Shown here in pieces: positions 15,200 to 23,515 of a DNA stretch of 64,000 nt. The position numbers were made by a program, and so were the translations under genes. The notes beneath the pieces are model-generated. The model was not told where the DNA came from. It made no database searches and saw only the letters and a list, made by a program, of their open reading frames with translations. Source of the DNA: Acidobacteriota bacterium (GTDB lineage: Bacteria > Acidobacteriota > Holophagae > Holophagales > Holophagaceae). The stretch spans positions 85,694 through 149,693 of the forward strand of contig JACPUT010000004.1 of the NCBI GenBank assembly GCA_016192145.1. Reading direction: 5' to 3'. Within the stretch, counting starts at the first letter, position 1, and each line of letters starts with the position of its first letter.

Positions 15200-16287
15200 C
15201 AACCCTCCCCCAGTTGCCCCGCCAGATCATCCAGGCAGGATTTCACCGCCCGGTTGGGTTCCGGGGTTTTCCCCAGCTTCAGGCGGGCATAGGGCGTGGC
15301 CATGTGCGAGGCGCAATGGGCCTCGATGAAATCGTGCAGGTTGGGCTGCTGGAGGGTGACGATCACCCGATTCTCCCGGCCCATGGCCTCGGCGTTCCGC
15401 CGTTGATGGTCCCCGGCGCTGTTGGGGAGGGGGATCATCAGGGCGCCTCGCCCCGCCGCCTTCAGCTCCGCACAGGTGCTGGCCCCGGCCCGGCAGACGA
15501 CGAAGCTGCTGTCCTCCAGGGCCTGAGCCATGTCCTCGATGAAGGGCACGAGCCGATGGCGGGGTTCCCGCGGACGATCCTTGAGGCGCTCGTACTCCGC
15601 CGGCCCGGCCTGATGGAGGATGGTCCAATCCGGGAATTGTTCCAGCAGGGGCGGGGCCGCCAGGAACATGGCCTCGTTGATGGCCCGGGCTCCGCCGCTG
15701 CCGCCCATGATCAGCAGCTGGAAGGGGGCCTTGACCTCCTTCAGGGGCCGGAAGGGGCGCAGGAAGGCGGCGCGCACGGGGGTGCCCACGGTGAGGCAGT
15801 CGGCGCCGGGGAGCAGGGCCTTCACGGCATCGACGCCGCACCACACCCGGCGCGCCCCGGGCGCCACCTGCTTCACGAGCATCCCCGGCGCCGCATTGCT
15901 TTCATGAAGGAAATAGGGGATCCCCAGGGCCCGGGCCGCCAGCAGGGCGGGCCCGGAACCGTATCCGCCGGTGCCGATCACGGCCCAGGGCCGTTGCCGA
16001 CGCCAGGTGGCCTTGAGCCGGGAGGTGGCGCGCCAGGCCTTCCAGGCCGCCCGGGCCATGGCCACGGGGCTTCGCCCCAGGAAGCCCTCCACATCGAGCA
16101 GGAGGTGCGGCCATGGGCTCTCCGGGAGCTTGCGGGCTTCGATGCCCCGCAGCGCCCCCACGAAGGCGATGGGAAGTTCAACCCAACGTTCGCGGGCCCC
16201 CTCGGCCAAAGCCACGGCGGGGAAGTAGTGTCCTCCGGTGCCGCCCCCCGTGAATACCAGTGCGTTCGTGAAGTCCGGTGCCTGCAT
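15196..16287 (-). CDS. murG: UDP-N-acetylglucosamine--N-acetylmuramyl-(pentapeptide) pyrophosphoryl-undecaprenol GlcNAc transferase
   Basis: 363 residues, GT-B fold. MurG adds GlcNAc to lipid I to make lipid II at the inner face of the membrane. Motifs: FTGGGTGGHYFPAVALAEG (N-terminal glycine loop), GTGGYGSGPALLAA, HESNAAPGMLVK, IMGGSGGARAINEAM (second G loop), VCRAGASTCAELKAAGRGALMIPLPNSAGDHQRRNAEAM (UDP-GlcNAc site). It stands outside a division/cell-wall cluster. Its TAG stop is the end of the family D inverted repeat, so the element forms the gene's 3' end. Confidence 0.96.
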   Translation of the reverse strand: MQAPDFTNALVFTGGGTGGHYFPAVALAEGARERWVELPIAFVGALRGIEARKLPESPWPHLLLDVEGFLGRSPVAMARAAWKAWRATSRLKATWRRQRPWAVIGTGGYGSGPALLAARALGIPYFLHESNAAPGMLVKQVAPGARRVWCGVDAVKALLPGADCLTVGTPVRAAFLRPFRPLKEVKAPFQLLIMGGSGGARAINEAMFLAAPPLLEQFPDWTILHQAGPAEYERLKDRPREPRHRLVPFIEDMAQALEDSSFVVCRAGASTCAELKAAGRGALMIPLPNSAGDHQRRNAEAMGRENRVIVTLQQPNLHDFIEAHCASHMATPYARLKLGKTPEPNRAVKSCLDDLAGQLGEGC

Positions 16288-16383
16288 GAAGGATCCAGTT
16301 CCATGATGGCGCGGAGCGCCTGAATGGGACGGCGCTCCGAAGGAGCGCTGTGCGACTGGAATCAGGCTATCAGCCCCTCCGGT

Positions 16384-16746
16384 TCACTCCACGCCCAGCA
16401 GCTTCTTGATCTTCGCGAGCAGCCGGGGGAACTCCACGGGCTTCGTTTCGAAATCGTTGCAGCCCGCGGCCAGCGCCTTATCCTGATCGCTCTGGAGGGC
16501 ATGGGCGGTGAGGGCGATGATGGGCATCCTGGCCCCCTGGGATCGCAGGGCCCGGGTGGCATCGAAGCCATCCATGAGGGGGAGGCCGATATCCATGAGC
16601 ACGAGGTCAGGCTGATCCGCCAGCGCGGCCCGCACTCCGGCCTCGCCATCTTCGGCGAAGGTCACGTCCATGCCCTGGCGCTTCAGCAGCCGGGATAGGG
16701 AATCGCGATTCAGCTCGTTGTCCTCGACCAGCAGGATCTTCGGCAT
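16384..16746 (-). CDS. Single-domain response regulator (CheY-like receiver)
   Basis: 120 residues of receiver domain only: acidic pocket Glu8-Asp9, phosphoacceptor Asp52 (LVLMDIGLP), Thr in IIALTAHA and Lys in ETKPVEF. It starts (ATG 16746) just after the stop of the hybrid kinase; TTG 16752 would overlap the kinase stop and is an alternative. Likely the terminal acceptor or a shuttle for the upstream hybrid kinase, by analogy with phosphorelay operons. No output domain is seen. Confidence 0.92.
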   Translation of the reverse strand: MPKILLVEDNELNRDSLSRLLKRQGMDVTFAEDGEAGVRAALADQPDLVLMDIGLPLMDGFDATRALRSQGARMPIIALTAHALQSDQDKALAAGCNDFETKPVEFPRLLAKIKKLLGVE

Positions 16747-16748
16747 GC

Positions 16749-19106
16749 TCAAGCTCCCTTCCCTTCCGGCGCCCGCCCCCGGGTGATGATCCCCCGCACG
16801 AGTTCCACCAATTCCCTACGGCCTTGGCCACCCTTCTGCACCACGCGCTGGATCTGGGGCCAGTCCAGGCGGGCCCGATCCTCGGGGGTGATTTCCTTGG
16901 CGGTGACCACGATGACGGGGATGTCCTTCCAGGCCGGGCGGGCCTGGAACTCGGAAACCAGCTCAAAGCCATCCATGCCCGGCATCATGAGGTCCAGCAG
17001 CACCAGATTCGGGATGTTGTCTTCCAGGATGGCCATGGCCTGGAGGGCGTTGGTCGCGGGGAGGCAGGCCCAGCCCGCGCGTTCCACCATCTGCCGATAG
17101 GCTTCCAGGGTGGTCTCATCGTCCTCCACCACGAGGATGCTGAAGGGCGGCTGTCCCTTCCGGTGGTGATCCAGCACCCGCGCCACCATTTCCGGGCTCA
17201 CGGGCTTCAGCAGGTAGTCGGCCGCCCCCAGCGCGAAACCCTTTTCCTTGTCCTCGACCATGGTGAGCAGCACTACGGGAATGGAGGCGGTGCGGCGGTC
17301 CGCCTTGAGCTCGCTCAGCACCATCCACCCATCGACGCCGTTCATGAGGATGTCGAGGGTGATCACGTCCGGATGAAGGGCCCTGGCGACTTCCAGGCCC
17401 TCATGCCCATCGGCGGCCGTGGCCACCCAATAGCCTTCCTTGACCAGGGCCCGGGACATGGCGTCACGCATGGCGGGGTCGTCATCGATGATCAGGGCCG
17501 TGGCCCGGCGCCCCCGAGGCGTCACATCCTCTGCCCGCGGCTCGGGAAGGGAACTGCTGGACTGCCCCTGTCCGCCGATGGGTAGTTCCACCGTGAAGGT
17601 GCTCCCTTCGCCGGGAACGCTCGACACGCGGATATCGCCGCCCATGAGCTGCACGAGCCGCCGGCTGATGGTGAGGCCCAGGCCCGTCCCGCCATACCGC
17701 CGAGTGGTGCTGTCGTCAGCCTGGGTGAATTCCTCGAAGATGCGCTTGGCCTGCTCCGGGCTCATGCCGATGCCGCTGTCCTTCACACGGAAGAACACCC
17801 TGCCGAGGCCCACTTCCACCTTCAACTCCACCAACCCCTGCTGGGTGAACTTGGAGGCATTGTTGAGCAGGTTGTAAAGGGTTTGGCGGAGCTTCGTGAG
17901 ATCGGCCCGGATGGTGGTGATCGCGGGATCCACCTCCACCCGCAGCTGGTTCTGGTTCTTCTCCACGAGGGGCTTCACGGTGGCCACGACTTCGGCCACG
18001 AGCGCGGTGACCTTCACATCCTCCATGAAGAGCGTCATCTTGCCTGCCTCGATCTTGGAGAGGTCGAGGATGCCATCGATGAGGGAGAGCAGGTGCTTGC
18101 CGGCGCCGTGGATCTTCTGGATGTCGGGGACGAGCGAATCCATCCCCTGGTCGCGCGCGTCCTCTTGCAGGAGTTCGCTGTAGAGCAGGATGGCATTCAG
18201 CGGCGTGCGGAGTTCATGGCTCATGTTCGCCAGGAAGGCGCTCTTGGCCCGGGAGGCATCCTCGGCCTTTTCCTTTGAGATCAGAAGCTGGGTGTTCACG
18301 CGGATGAGCTCGTCGGTGCGCTCTGCGACTTGCACCTCAAGCTGTCCCTGGTTTTCCGTGAGCTGCTGATCCCGGCGCTGGATTTCCTGCAGCATGCCAT
18401 TGAAGGCATGCGCCAACTCCTTGAGCTCGCCGCCCCCGGCCTCCTCCACGCGGATTCCGTAGTCATTGCCTTCGCTGATGCGGCGCGCGGCTCCCGCGAG
18501 CCCGAGGATGGGATCCGAGACCATTCGCTGTAGGCGGCTTCCCGCCAGGAACACGAGGCCGAAGACCACCACCAGGATCACGCCCTGGATCTGCATGGCA
18601 TAGGAGAGGCGGGATCGGACCTCCGTCTGGTTGCTGCGGATGAAGATGTACCCCAACAGGCCGTCATCCTCCCGGATGGCGCTCCACACCTCCAGCCTGC
18701 CATCTTCGAATCGAGGAGGCGGAAGCACCGCGGGCACCCGGGGCAGAACGCGGACATCCAGCTCCATGGGATACACGGCGGCTTGCCTTCCCTTCACGCC
18801 CTCCTTGAGGAACACGTCCCCGGAGGCGTCATAGATGGCGGCGGCCTCCACGTTGGGGGAGGCCTTGAGGCTGCTCAACACGCGGGCCGCCGTATCCGAT
18901 CGATCGAAGCGCAGGTAGGCCTTGGCATTGAAAGCCACCACTTCCGCCTGGGTGCTGAGTTCCTGGCCCAGAGTGCGCTTGATGGAGACGAGCTCGTAGA
19001 CGAAATAGGCTCCCGCGCTCGTGAGCAGGGCCACGGCCGTGATGAAGGCCATCAGGTAGGTGAGCTTGCGGCGGATGCTCTGGGAATGGGTCTGGGGGAC
19101 TTCCAT
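16749..19106 (-). CDS. Membrane hybrid histidine kinase with HAMP and two receiver domains
   Basis: 785 residues. TM1 (about 14-36), an extracytoplasmic sensor (40-170), TM2 (about 172-190), HAMP (192-245), coiled coil, HisKA with His297 (MSHELRTPLNA), HATPase (NNASKF N box, DSGIGM G1, GTGLGL G2), then two receivers with Asp585 and Asp705. ATG 19106 overlaps the YfiR stop (TGATG at 19104-19108). YfiR-like periplasmic proteins often act on the periplasmic part of a partner membrane signalling protein, so the sensor region here may read the YfiR partner. No diguanylate cyclase domain is present. Confidence 0.93.
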   Translation of the reverse strand: MEVPQTHSQSIRRKLTYLMAFITAVALLTSAGAYFVYELVSIKRTLGQELSTQAEVVAFNAKAYLRFDRSDTAARVLSSLKASPNVEAAAIYDASGDVFLKEGVKGRQAAVYPMELDVRVLPRVPAVLPPPRFEDGRLEVWSAIREDDGLLGYIFIRSNQTEVRSRLSYAMQIQGVILVVVFGLVFLAGSRLQRMVSDPILGLAGAARRISEGNDYGIRVEEAGGGELKELAHAFNGMLQEIQRRDQQLTENQGQLEVQVAERTDELIRVNTQLLISKEKAEDASRAKSAFLANMSHELRTPLNAILLYSELLQEDARDQGMDSLVPDIQKIHGAGKHLLSLIDGILDLSKIEAGKMTLFMEDVKVTALVAEVVATVKPLVEKNQNQLRVEVDPAITTIRADLTKLRQTLYNLLNNASKFTQQGLVELKVEVGLGRVFFRVKDSGIGMSPEQAKRIFEEFTQADDSTTRRYGGTGLGLTISRRLVQLMGGDIRVSSVPGEGSTFTVELPIGGQGQSSSSLPEPRAEDVTPRGRRATALIIDDDPAMRDAMSRALVKEGYWVATAADGHEGLEVARALHPDVITLDILMNGVDGWMVLSELKADRRTASIPVVLLTMVEDKEKGFALGAADYLLKPVSPEMVARVLDHHRKGQPPFSILVVEDDETTLEAYRQMVERAGWACLPATNALQAMAILEDNIPNLVLLDLMMPGMDGFELVSEFQARPAWKDIPVIVVTAKEITPEDRARLDWPQIQRVVQKGGQGRRELVELVRGIITRGRAPEGKGA

Positions 19107-19660
19107 CAGCGCTCCCCTCCCTCGATGCGCCTGACGGCCAGATCCAGAAAGGTCGGATCCATGATCAGTCCCGATTTGCGGAGGGAGCCCAGGTTCACTT
19201 CCCAATTCACCAGGTCCTTTTCCAAGGTGAAGTTCACCATCACGCCGCGCTGGGCGTAGCCCCGGGTATCCCCCACGGTCACCACGGGGCGGTTCTTCAC
19301 CCAGCCGAGGATCTCTTCCAGCCGATCCGCCTCGGAGCGACTGATGAACAGCATCTGGCAGTCCATGGCCTCCTCGGGGGTCCGGGGGAAGACCACCTTC
19401 ACCTTCGCCTTCTTAACCGTCTGCTTGCCGTAGATCGTGGCGAGGTGCTGCTCGAAGGGGTTCTTCCCCACCACCCCGATCCGATAGGTCTGAGTGGGTT
19501 CCAGGAGGGGGGCCCCATCCTTGCGATCGGTATAGGCCCCGATGTGCCCCAGGTACATCGCCTTGACTTGGTATTCCTCGAGCCGCCGCCCGGGTGTCTG
19601 GGCGGACCAAGGCATCGCCGCCCAGAGGAGGCATGCTGACAGGTGGCGGCGGGGGATCAT
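19106..19660 (-). CDS. YfiR-family (DUF4154) exported protein
   Basis: 184 residues with a signal peptide (1-20). The DUF4154 pattern is clear: EEYQVKAMYLGHIGAYT, YRIGVVGKNPFEQHL, CQMLFISRSEADRLEEIL, RPVVTVGDTRGYAQRGVMVNF, WEVNLGSLRKSGLIMDPTFLDLA. In Pseudomonas, YfiR is a periplasmic repressor of the cyclase YfiN; elsewhere DUF4154 genes pair with sensor kinases, as here (TGATG overlap with the kinase). It probably modulates the kinase sensor domain. A short ORF (19657-19731) overlaps its start. Confidence 0.88.
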   Translation of the reverse strand: MIPRRHLSACLLWAAMPWSAQTPGRRLEEYQVKAMYLGHIGAYTDRKDGAPLLEPTQTYRIGVVGKNPFEQHLATIYGKQTVKKAKVKVVFPRTPEEAMDCQMLFISRSEADRLEEILGWVKNRPVVTVGDTRGYAQRGVMVNFTLEKDLVNWEVNLGSLRKSGLIMDPTFLDLAVRRIEGGER

Positions 19661-19731
19661 GAGGTGGGGGACCCCTGGGATTGGGTAGGACTTTCCTCGG
19701 CATCCTCCCCTAAGTCCTTGAAAAGCGCCAT
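19657..19731 (-). CDS. Possible 24-residue leader ORF upstream of YfiR
   Basis: An ATG at 19731, with GGGGA a few bases upstream, opens a 24-codon acidic frame (MALFKDLGEDAEES...) whose TGA overlaps the YfiR ATG as ATGA. This could couple translation of the signalling operon. No homology evidence is available; it may be chance. Confidence 0.35.
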   Translation of the reverse strand: MALFKDLGEDAEESPTQSQGSPTS

Positions 19732-19875
19732 GGGTCCCCTTCCCCGGAGGACCGTCGGATCGACCGGAAGTGTGACGCAGTCAGGCTTCTGGCCGTGGCC
19801 ACCCCACCCCCTGGCGGATAGACTGGATGGTTCCGGGCTGGCCTTAGGGGCCCCCGGTGACCTCTTGGAGTCCCC

Positions 19876-20625
19876 ATGAAGATCCTCGTCGCCCTCAAGC
19901 AGGTGCCCGACACCGAAACGAAGGTCAAGGTGGCCGCCGACGGGCGCTCCCTGGACCCCACCGATGTGAAGTGGATCACCTCGCCTTACGACGAATACGC
20001 CTTGGAGGAGGCGATCCGCCTGAAGGAGTCCGCCCAGGCCGAGGTGACCGTGGTCACCCTGGGCGACGACAAGGGCAAGGACGTGCTCCGCAACGCCCTG
20101 GCCCTGGGCGCCGACAACGCCATCCTCCTCAAGGGCGATGGCCAAGGCGACGCCTTCGCCGTGGCCTCGGCCCTGGCGGCCTTCGCCAAGGACAAGGGCT
20201 TCGATCTGATCCTCGCCGGCAACAAGGGCATGGGCGGGGACAACTCCGCCGTGGGCCCCATGCTGGCCGAGCTCCTGGGCTGGGCCCAGGCGAACGTCGT
20301 GGTGAAGCTGGAGCTGAGCGGCGCCACCTTCCGCGCCGAGCGGGAGATCGAGGGCGGCTCCGAGGCCGTGGAGGGCTCCCTGCCCGCCGTGATCACCGCG
20401 CAGAAGGGCCTCAATGAGCCCCGCTACGCCAGCCTGAAGGGCATCATGGCCGCCAAGAAGAAGACCATCGAGGAAGCCGACGCCACCGGTCTGCCCGCCG
20501 CCTCCGCCTGGTCCGCCCTGACCCTGCCCCCCGCCCGTCCCGAGGGCCGCAAGCTCGAAGGTGATGCCGCCAGCCAGGCGAAGTCCCTCTTCGGCCTGCT
20601 CCGGGACGAAGCCAAGGTTCTTTAG
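19876..20625 (+). CDS. etfB: Electron transfer flavoprotein beta subunit
   Basis: 249 residues. EtfB with EtfA forms an FAD- and AMP-containing heterodimer that takes electrons from acyl-CoA dehydrogenases. It starts MKILVALKQVPDTETKVKV and carries the AMP-binding motif region (DLILAGNKGMGGDNSAVGPMLAELLGW) and the EtfB recognition-loop stretch (PAVITAQKGLNEPRYASLKGIMAAKKK). GGAG stands upstream of the ATG. It lies 33 bases before etfA and is surely co-transcribed with it. Confidence 0.97.
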   Translation: MKILVALKQVPDTETKVKVAADGRSLDPTDVKWITSPYDEYALEEAIRLKESAQAEVTVVTLGDDKGKDVLRNALALGADNAILLKGDGQGDAFAVASALAAFAKDKGFDLILAGNKGMGGDNSAVGPMLAELLGWAQANVVVKLELSGATFRAEREIEGGSEAVEGSLPAVITAQKGLNEPRYASLKGIMAAKKKTIEEADATGLPAASAWSALTLPPARPEGRKLEGDAASQAKSLFGLLRDEAKVL

Positions 20626-20658
20626 TTCACAGATCCCGTCGAATCGAAAGGCACACCC

Positions 20659-21627
20659 ATGATCCTCGTTTTCTGTGAACTGAAGGACGGCAAGGTCCGC
20701 AAGCCCTCCCTGGAAGCCCTCAGCGAAGGCCGCCGCTTGGCCGACGCCTCCGGCAAGAAACTCGGCGCCCTGTTCGTCGGCGCTTCCGCCGCGGGCTCCG
20801 CCGAGGCCGCCCAGTACGGCGCTGATGCCATCCTCACCTGCGAGGCCGCTTCCCTGGCCTCCTACTCCTCCGATGCCTTCGCCGCCGTGATCGCCGACGC
20901 CGTCCGGGCCAAGGGCGCCACCGTGCTCCTCGCTTCCGCTTCCGCCATGGGCAAGGACGTGCTGCCCCGCGTGGCCGCCCGCCTCCAGGCTGGCTATGCC
21001 AGCGATGTCACCGGCCTCTCCATGGTCGACGGCAAGCTGCAGGCCGAGCGCCCCGTCTACGCCGGCAAGGCCGTGGCCACCACGACCTTCTCCAGCGCCG
21101 TGCAGATCGCCTCCACCCGTCCCAACGTCTTCCCCGCCAACGAGAAGGCCGCCGCGGGCGCCGTGGAAGCCCTCGCCGCCCCCGCCGCCGACTTCAAGGC
21201 CGTGGTGAAGGAAATCCTCGCCAAGGCCGGCGGCAAGGTGGATCTCACCGAAGCCAACGTGATCGTGGCCGGCGGCCGCGGCATGAAGGAAGGCGCCAAC
21301 TTCAAGCTGCTCGAAGACCTCGCCGACGCCCTCGGCGGCGTGGTGGGCGCCTCCCGCGCCGCCGTGGACGCCGGCTGGGGCCTCTCCCACAGCATCCAGG
21401 TGGGCCAGACGGGCAAGGTGGTCTCCCCCACCCTCTACATCGCCGTCGGCATCAGCGGCGCCATCCAGCACCTGGCCGGCATGACCAGCTCCAAGGTCAT
21501 CGTCGCCATCAACAAGGATCCCGAGGCCCCCATCTTCAAGGTGGCCAACTACGGCCTCGTGGGCGACCTCTTCGAGATCGTCCCCGAACTCACCAAGGCC
21601 GCCAAGGAAATGGGCCTGGGGCACTGA
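20659..21627 (+). CDS. etfA: Electron transfer flavoprotein alpha subunit
   Basis: 322 residues. The C-terminal FAD-binding domain is typical: [67 protein letters not shown] and [24 protein letters not shown]. It receives electrons via the EtfAB pair and passes them to the quinone pool or to bifurcating partners. No dehydrogenase or ETF:quinone oxidoreductase gene lies in the window. It ends just before a strong terminator. Confidence 0.97.
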   Translation: MILVFCELKDGKVRKPSLEALSEGRRLADASGKKLGALFVGASAAGSAEAAQYGADAILTCEAASLASYSSDAFAAVIADAVRAKGATVLLASASAMGKDVLPRVAARLQAGYASDVTGLSMVDGKLQAERPVYAGKAVATTTFSSAVQIASTRPNVFPANEKAAAGAVEALAAPAADFKAVVKEILAKAGGKVDLTEANVIVAGGRGMKEGANFKLLEDLADALGGVVGASRAAVDAGWGLSHSIQVGQTGKVVSPTLYIAVGISGAIQHLAGMTSSKVIVAINKDPEAPIFKVANYGLVGDLFEIVPELTKAAKEMGLGH

Positions 21628-21653
21628 GCCGGACCCGATTGCCGATCATGCGG

Positions 21654-21679
21654 AGGGGGCTTTCGGGCCCCCTTTTTTT
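21654..21679 (+). terminator. Rho-independent terminator of etfBA
   Basis: AGGGGGC (21654-21660) pairs with GCCCCCT (21667-21673) around a six-base loop and is followed by a T-run to 21679. It lies 26 bases after the etfA stop. Confidence 0.9.
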
Positions 21680-21680
21680 G

Positions 21681-21785
21681 AACCGCGAATGACGCGAATT
21701 TACGCGTATGAATGCCGCCACTGGTGCAGGGGAATCCCGGGACCAATGCCTTCTCTATTCGCGTAAATTCGCGTCATTCGCGGTT
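21681..21785. repeat. Intergenic inverted repeat, family B copy 1
   Basis: Left arm AACCGCGAATGACGCGAATTT and its reverse complement at the right end (21765-21785) enclose about 60 bases. The same arms occur at 39984-40061 and 43793-43870, always between genes. Confidence 0.9.
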
Positions 21786-21802
21786 AACAAGCTCTTCCGT
21801 CT

Positions 21803-22027
21803 TCAGTCAACGTAGAACCCCTCGCCCTGAAGGTACTCCTCGGCGGATTCCCGGTCGCCGAAACGGGCGACGACGTTGAAGCCCTCGCGCTCGTCGCCAT
21901 CGATCTCATCCAGGCGGTTCCGTTCCCGGATCACGCAGCTGCCGCCGATCTCATCGAGGCCGAGCTGGACCAACTCCCACTCGACGCCGTGTTCGTCCCG
22001 CCACACTTCCACATGCACGGTGGTCAT
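21803..22027 (-). CDS. Small acidic protein of unknown function
   Basis: 74 residues starting MTTVHVEVWRDEHGVEWEL at ATG 22027, with GGGAGG seven bases upstream; the longer frame upstream lacks a ribosome-binding site. It is strongly acidic, with two regions (LGLDEIGGSCVIRERNR and FGDRESAEEYLQGEGFYVD). No signal peptide, membrane span or known domain. It is encoded just downstream of the FHA/cNMP-binding protein on the same strand and could be its small partner. Function unknown. Confidence 0.7.
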   Translation of the reverse strand: MTTVHVEVWRDEHGVEWELVQLGLDEIGGSCVIRERNRLDEIDGDEREGFNVVARFGDRESAEEYLQGEGFYVD

Positions 22028-22093
22028 GGCCGCCTCCCGTTCCAAAGCTAAGCCGAATGGAGTTCCCTGCACTCCGACTTCGGTTACAACCCC

Positions 22094-22816
22094 TCAGCCC
22101 TTCTCGAAGAAGAGCACCACCATGCCGAAGCCGACCCGATCCCCGCTGTGCAGCTCGCGGGGCTCGTTGGATCCCAGGCGCTCGCCCTTGATGAAGGTGC
22201 CGTTGGAGACGCCCTGCTCCTCCATCAGGAAGTAGCGGCCATGCTCGCAGAGGATGCGGGCGTGACGCCGACTCACACTCAGGTTGTGGTCTTCCTCGGT
22301 GAGATCGATATCGGGGTGCACGCCCGTGGTGGGGTCGAAGCGGCCGATGAGGGAACCATGGCTCAGGATCGGGTAGGGCTTCCCGGAGAGGACGCTCACC
22401 AGGTTGGCCACGGGGCCGCTGCTCTGGCGCTTCTGGGGGCGGGTGCTTTCGGTATCGGCCTTCTCCACCAGCTCCCGGTTCCGTTGCGCCATGCGCTGCA
22501 GCATCTTGATGCTGACCTCGGGATTCTGCCGGATCATCCGCAGGAAGGTGCCCCGGTTGATGGCGATGAGATCGGACTCTTCCAGCGCGATGGCGGTGTG
22601 GGTGCGGGGCAGCGCCTCGAGCAGGCTGCCTTCGCCGAAGAAGTCGCCCTTGCCGTATTCCTCGGCCCATTCACCCTTGGCCTCGGGGCCGTTATAGAGG
22701 CGAACGCGGCCGTTGAGGATGATGTACATCTGCTGGGCCATCTCCCCCTGGGAGAAGACAACCTGCCCCTCACCAAAGTGAAGCTTGCTCTGCTCGATGA
22801 AGCTGGTCTCGGCCAT
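22094..22816 (-). CDS. Cyclic-nucleotide-binding domain plus FHA domain protein
   Basis: 240 residues. Residues 8-115 are a cNMP-binding domain (VVFSQGEMAQQMYIILNGRVRLY, KGDFFGEGSLL..LPRTHTAIA, the PBC-like region). After a linker, 155-240 form an FHA domain with the core SxxH and NG motifs: LIGRFDPTTG, SVSRRHARIL, GVSNGTFIKGERL. It thus joins second-messenger sensing to phosphothreonine binding, with no DNA-binding domain. A partner kinase is not adjacent; the pseudokinase at 54 kb could be a signalling link but that is speculation. ATG 22816 is chosen because it begins the domain; an upstream start would add 16 residues. Confidence 0.9.
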   Translation of the reverse strand: MAETSFIEQSKLHFGEGQVVFSQGEMAQQMYIILNGRVRLYNGPEAKGEWAEEYGKGDFFGEGSLLEALPRTHTAIALEESDLIAINRGTFLRMIRQNPEVSIKMLQRMAQRNRELVEKADTESTRPQKRQSSGPVANLVSVLSGKPYPILSHGSLIGRFDPTTGVHPDIDLTEEDHNLSVSRRHARILCEHGRYFLMEEQGVSNGTFIKGERLGSNEPRELHSGDRVGFGMVVLFFEKG

Positions 22817-22850
22817 GCGGTTCCCGGAGGTTGGCTCAAGCTTAACGCAG

Positions 22851-23384
22851 TTAACCCAGGTCACCCCAATCCAGTCTTTCCATCCAGCCTCCGCCCAGGA
22901 AATCCTCGAGGATCCGGGCCTCTTCGGCGCCGAACCCCTCCGGATGGGGGGAGTCCAGGTCCAATACTCCCCGCAGGGCGCCTGCGGCCACGATGGGGAT
23001 CACCAACTCGCTGCGGGTGGCATCGTCGCAGGCGATGTGCCCCGGAAAGGCATGCACGTCGGGCACCAGCTGCGTCTGCCGATCCCGGGCCGCTGCGCCG
23101 CAGACACCCCGGTGGAAGGGAATGCGAAGGCAGCCCATGCCCCCCTGATAGGGCCCGACGGCGAGCATCCCCGGCGCCACCACGCGGTAGAACCCGCACC
23201 AGTTGGTCTGCACGAAGGTCTCCCAAAACAGGCAGGCCAGGGTCGCCTCCACCGCCACGGGATCCGATTCCCCTTCCACCACCGCCCGGATCTGGGGCAG
23301 CGCCTCCTTGAGCCGGGCCACTCGGTCAGCTTCGGGCAGGAGGGTGCCGCGGGGGAACTTCGGAAGGAGAATGCCATCGCTCAT
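22851..23384 (-). CDS. msrC: Free methionine-(R)-sulfoxide reductase (GAF-domain MsrC)
   Basis: 177 residues, a GAF domain. It reduces free Met-R-sulfoxide. The MsrC signature is complete: NWCGFYRVV, GPYQGGMGCLRIPFHRGVCG and PDVHAFPGHIACD, with all three functional cysteines (Cys85, Cys95, Cys119). That separates it from signalling GAF domains. ATG 23384 is used; the upstream open frame runs into a repeat. It is divergent from lpxK across the family A repeat. Confidence 0.92.
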   Translation of the reverse strand: MSDGILLPKFPRGTLLPEADRVARLKEALPQIRAVVEGESDPVAVEATLACLFWETFVQTNWCGFYRVVAPGMLAVGPYQGGMGCLRIPFHRGVCGAAARDRQTQLVPDVHAFPGHIACDDATRSELVIPIVAAGALRGVLDLDSPHPEGFGAEEARILEDFLGGGWMERLDWGDLG

Positions 23385-23392
23385 GGGGGGAG

Positions 23393-23502
23393 TCCGGAGG
23401 CTGGAGGTGGATTGCGACCCACCCTTCATCCTACCCATCAGGCAGTTGCCCCGCTGGGTCGAGGTCCCCTCCTCCAGCCTCCAGCCTGCAGTCTCCAGCC
23501 TG
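23393..23502. repeat. Intergenic inverted-repeat element, family A copy 2
   Basis: GGAGGCTGGAGG (left) and CCTCCAGCCTCCAGCCTGCAGTCTCCAGCC (right) flank an inner pair GCGACCCA / TGGGTCG. It fills the divergent gap between msrC and lpxK and shares the inner GCGACCCA arm with copy 3 at 52895-53000. Confidence 0.8.
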
Positions 23503-23515
23503 ATAGCCTGATCCC

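Noticed and set aside
19657..21624. A 655-residue minus-strand reading frame opposite etfBA
   Set aside because: It is antisense to two clear genes, is Gly/His-biased and has no domain; only its last 24 codons are considered as a leader ORF.
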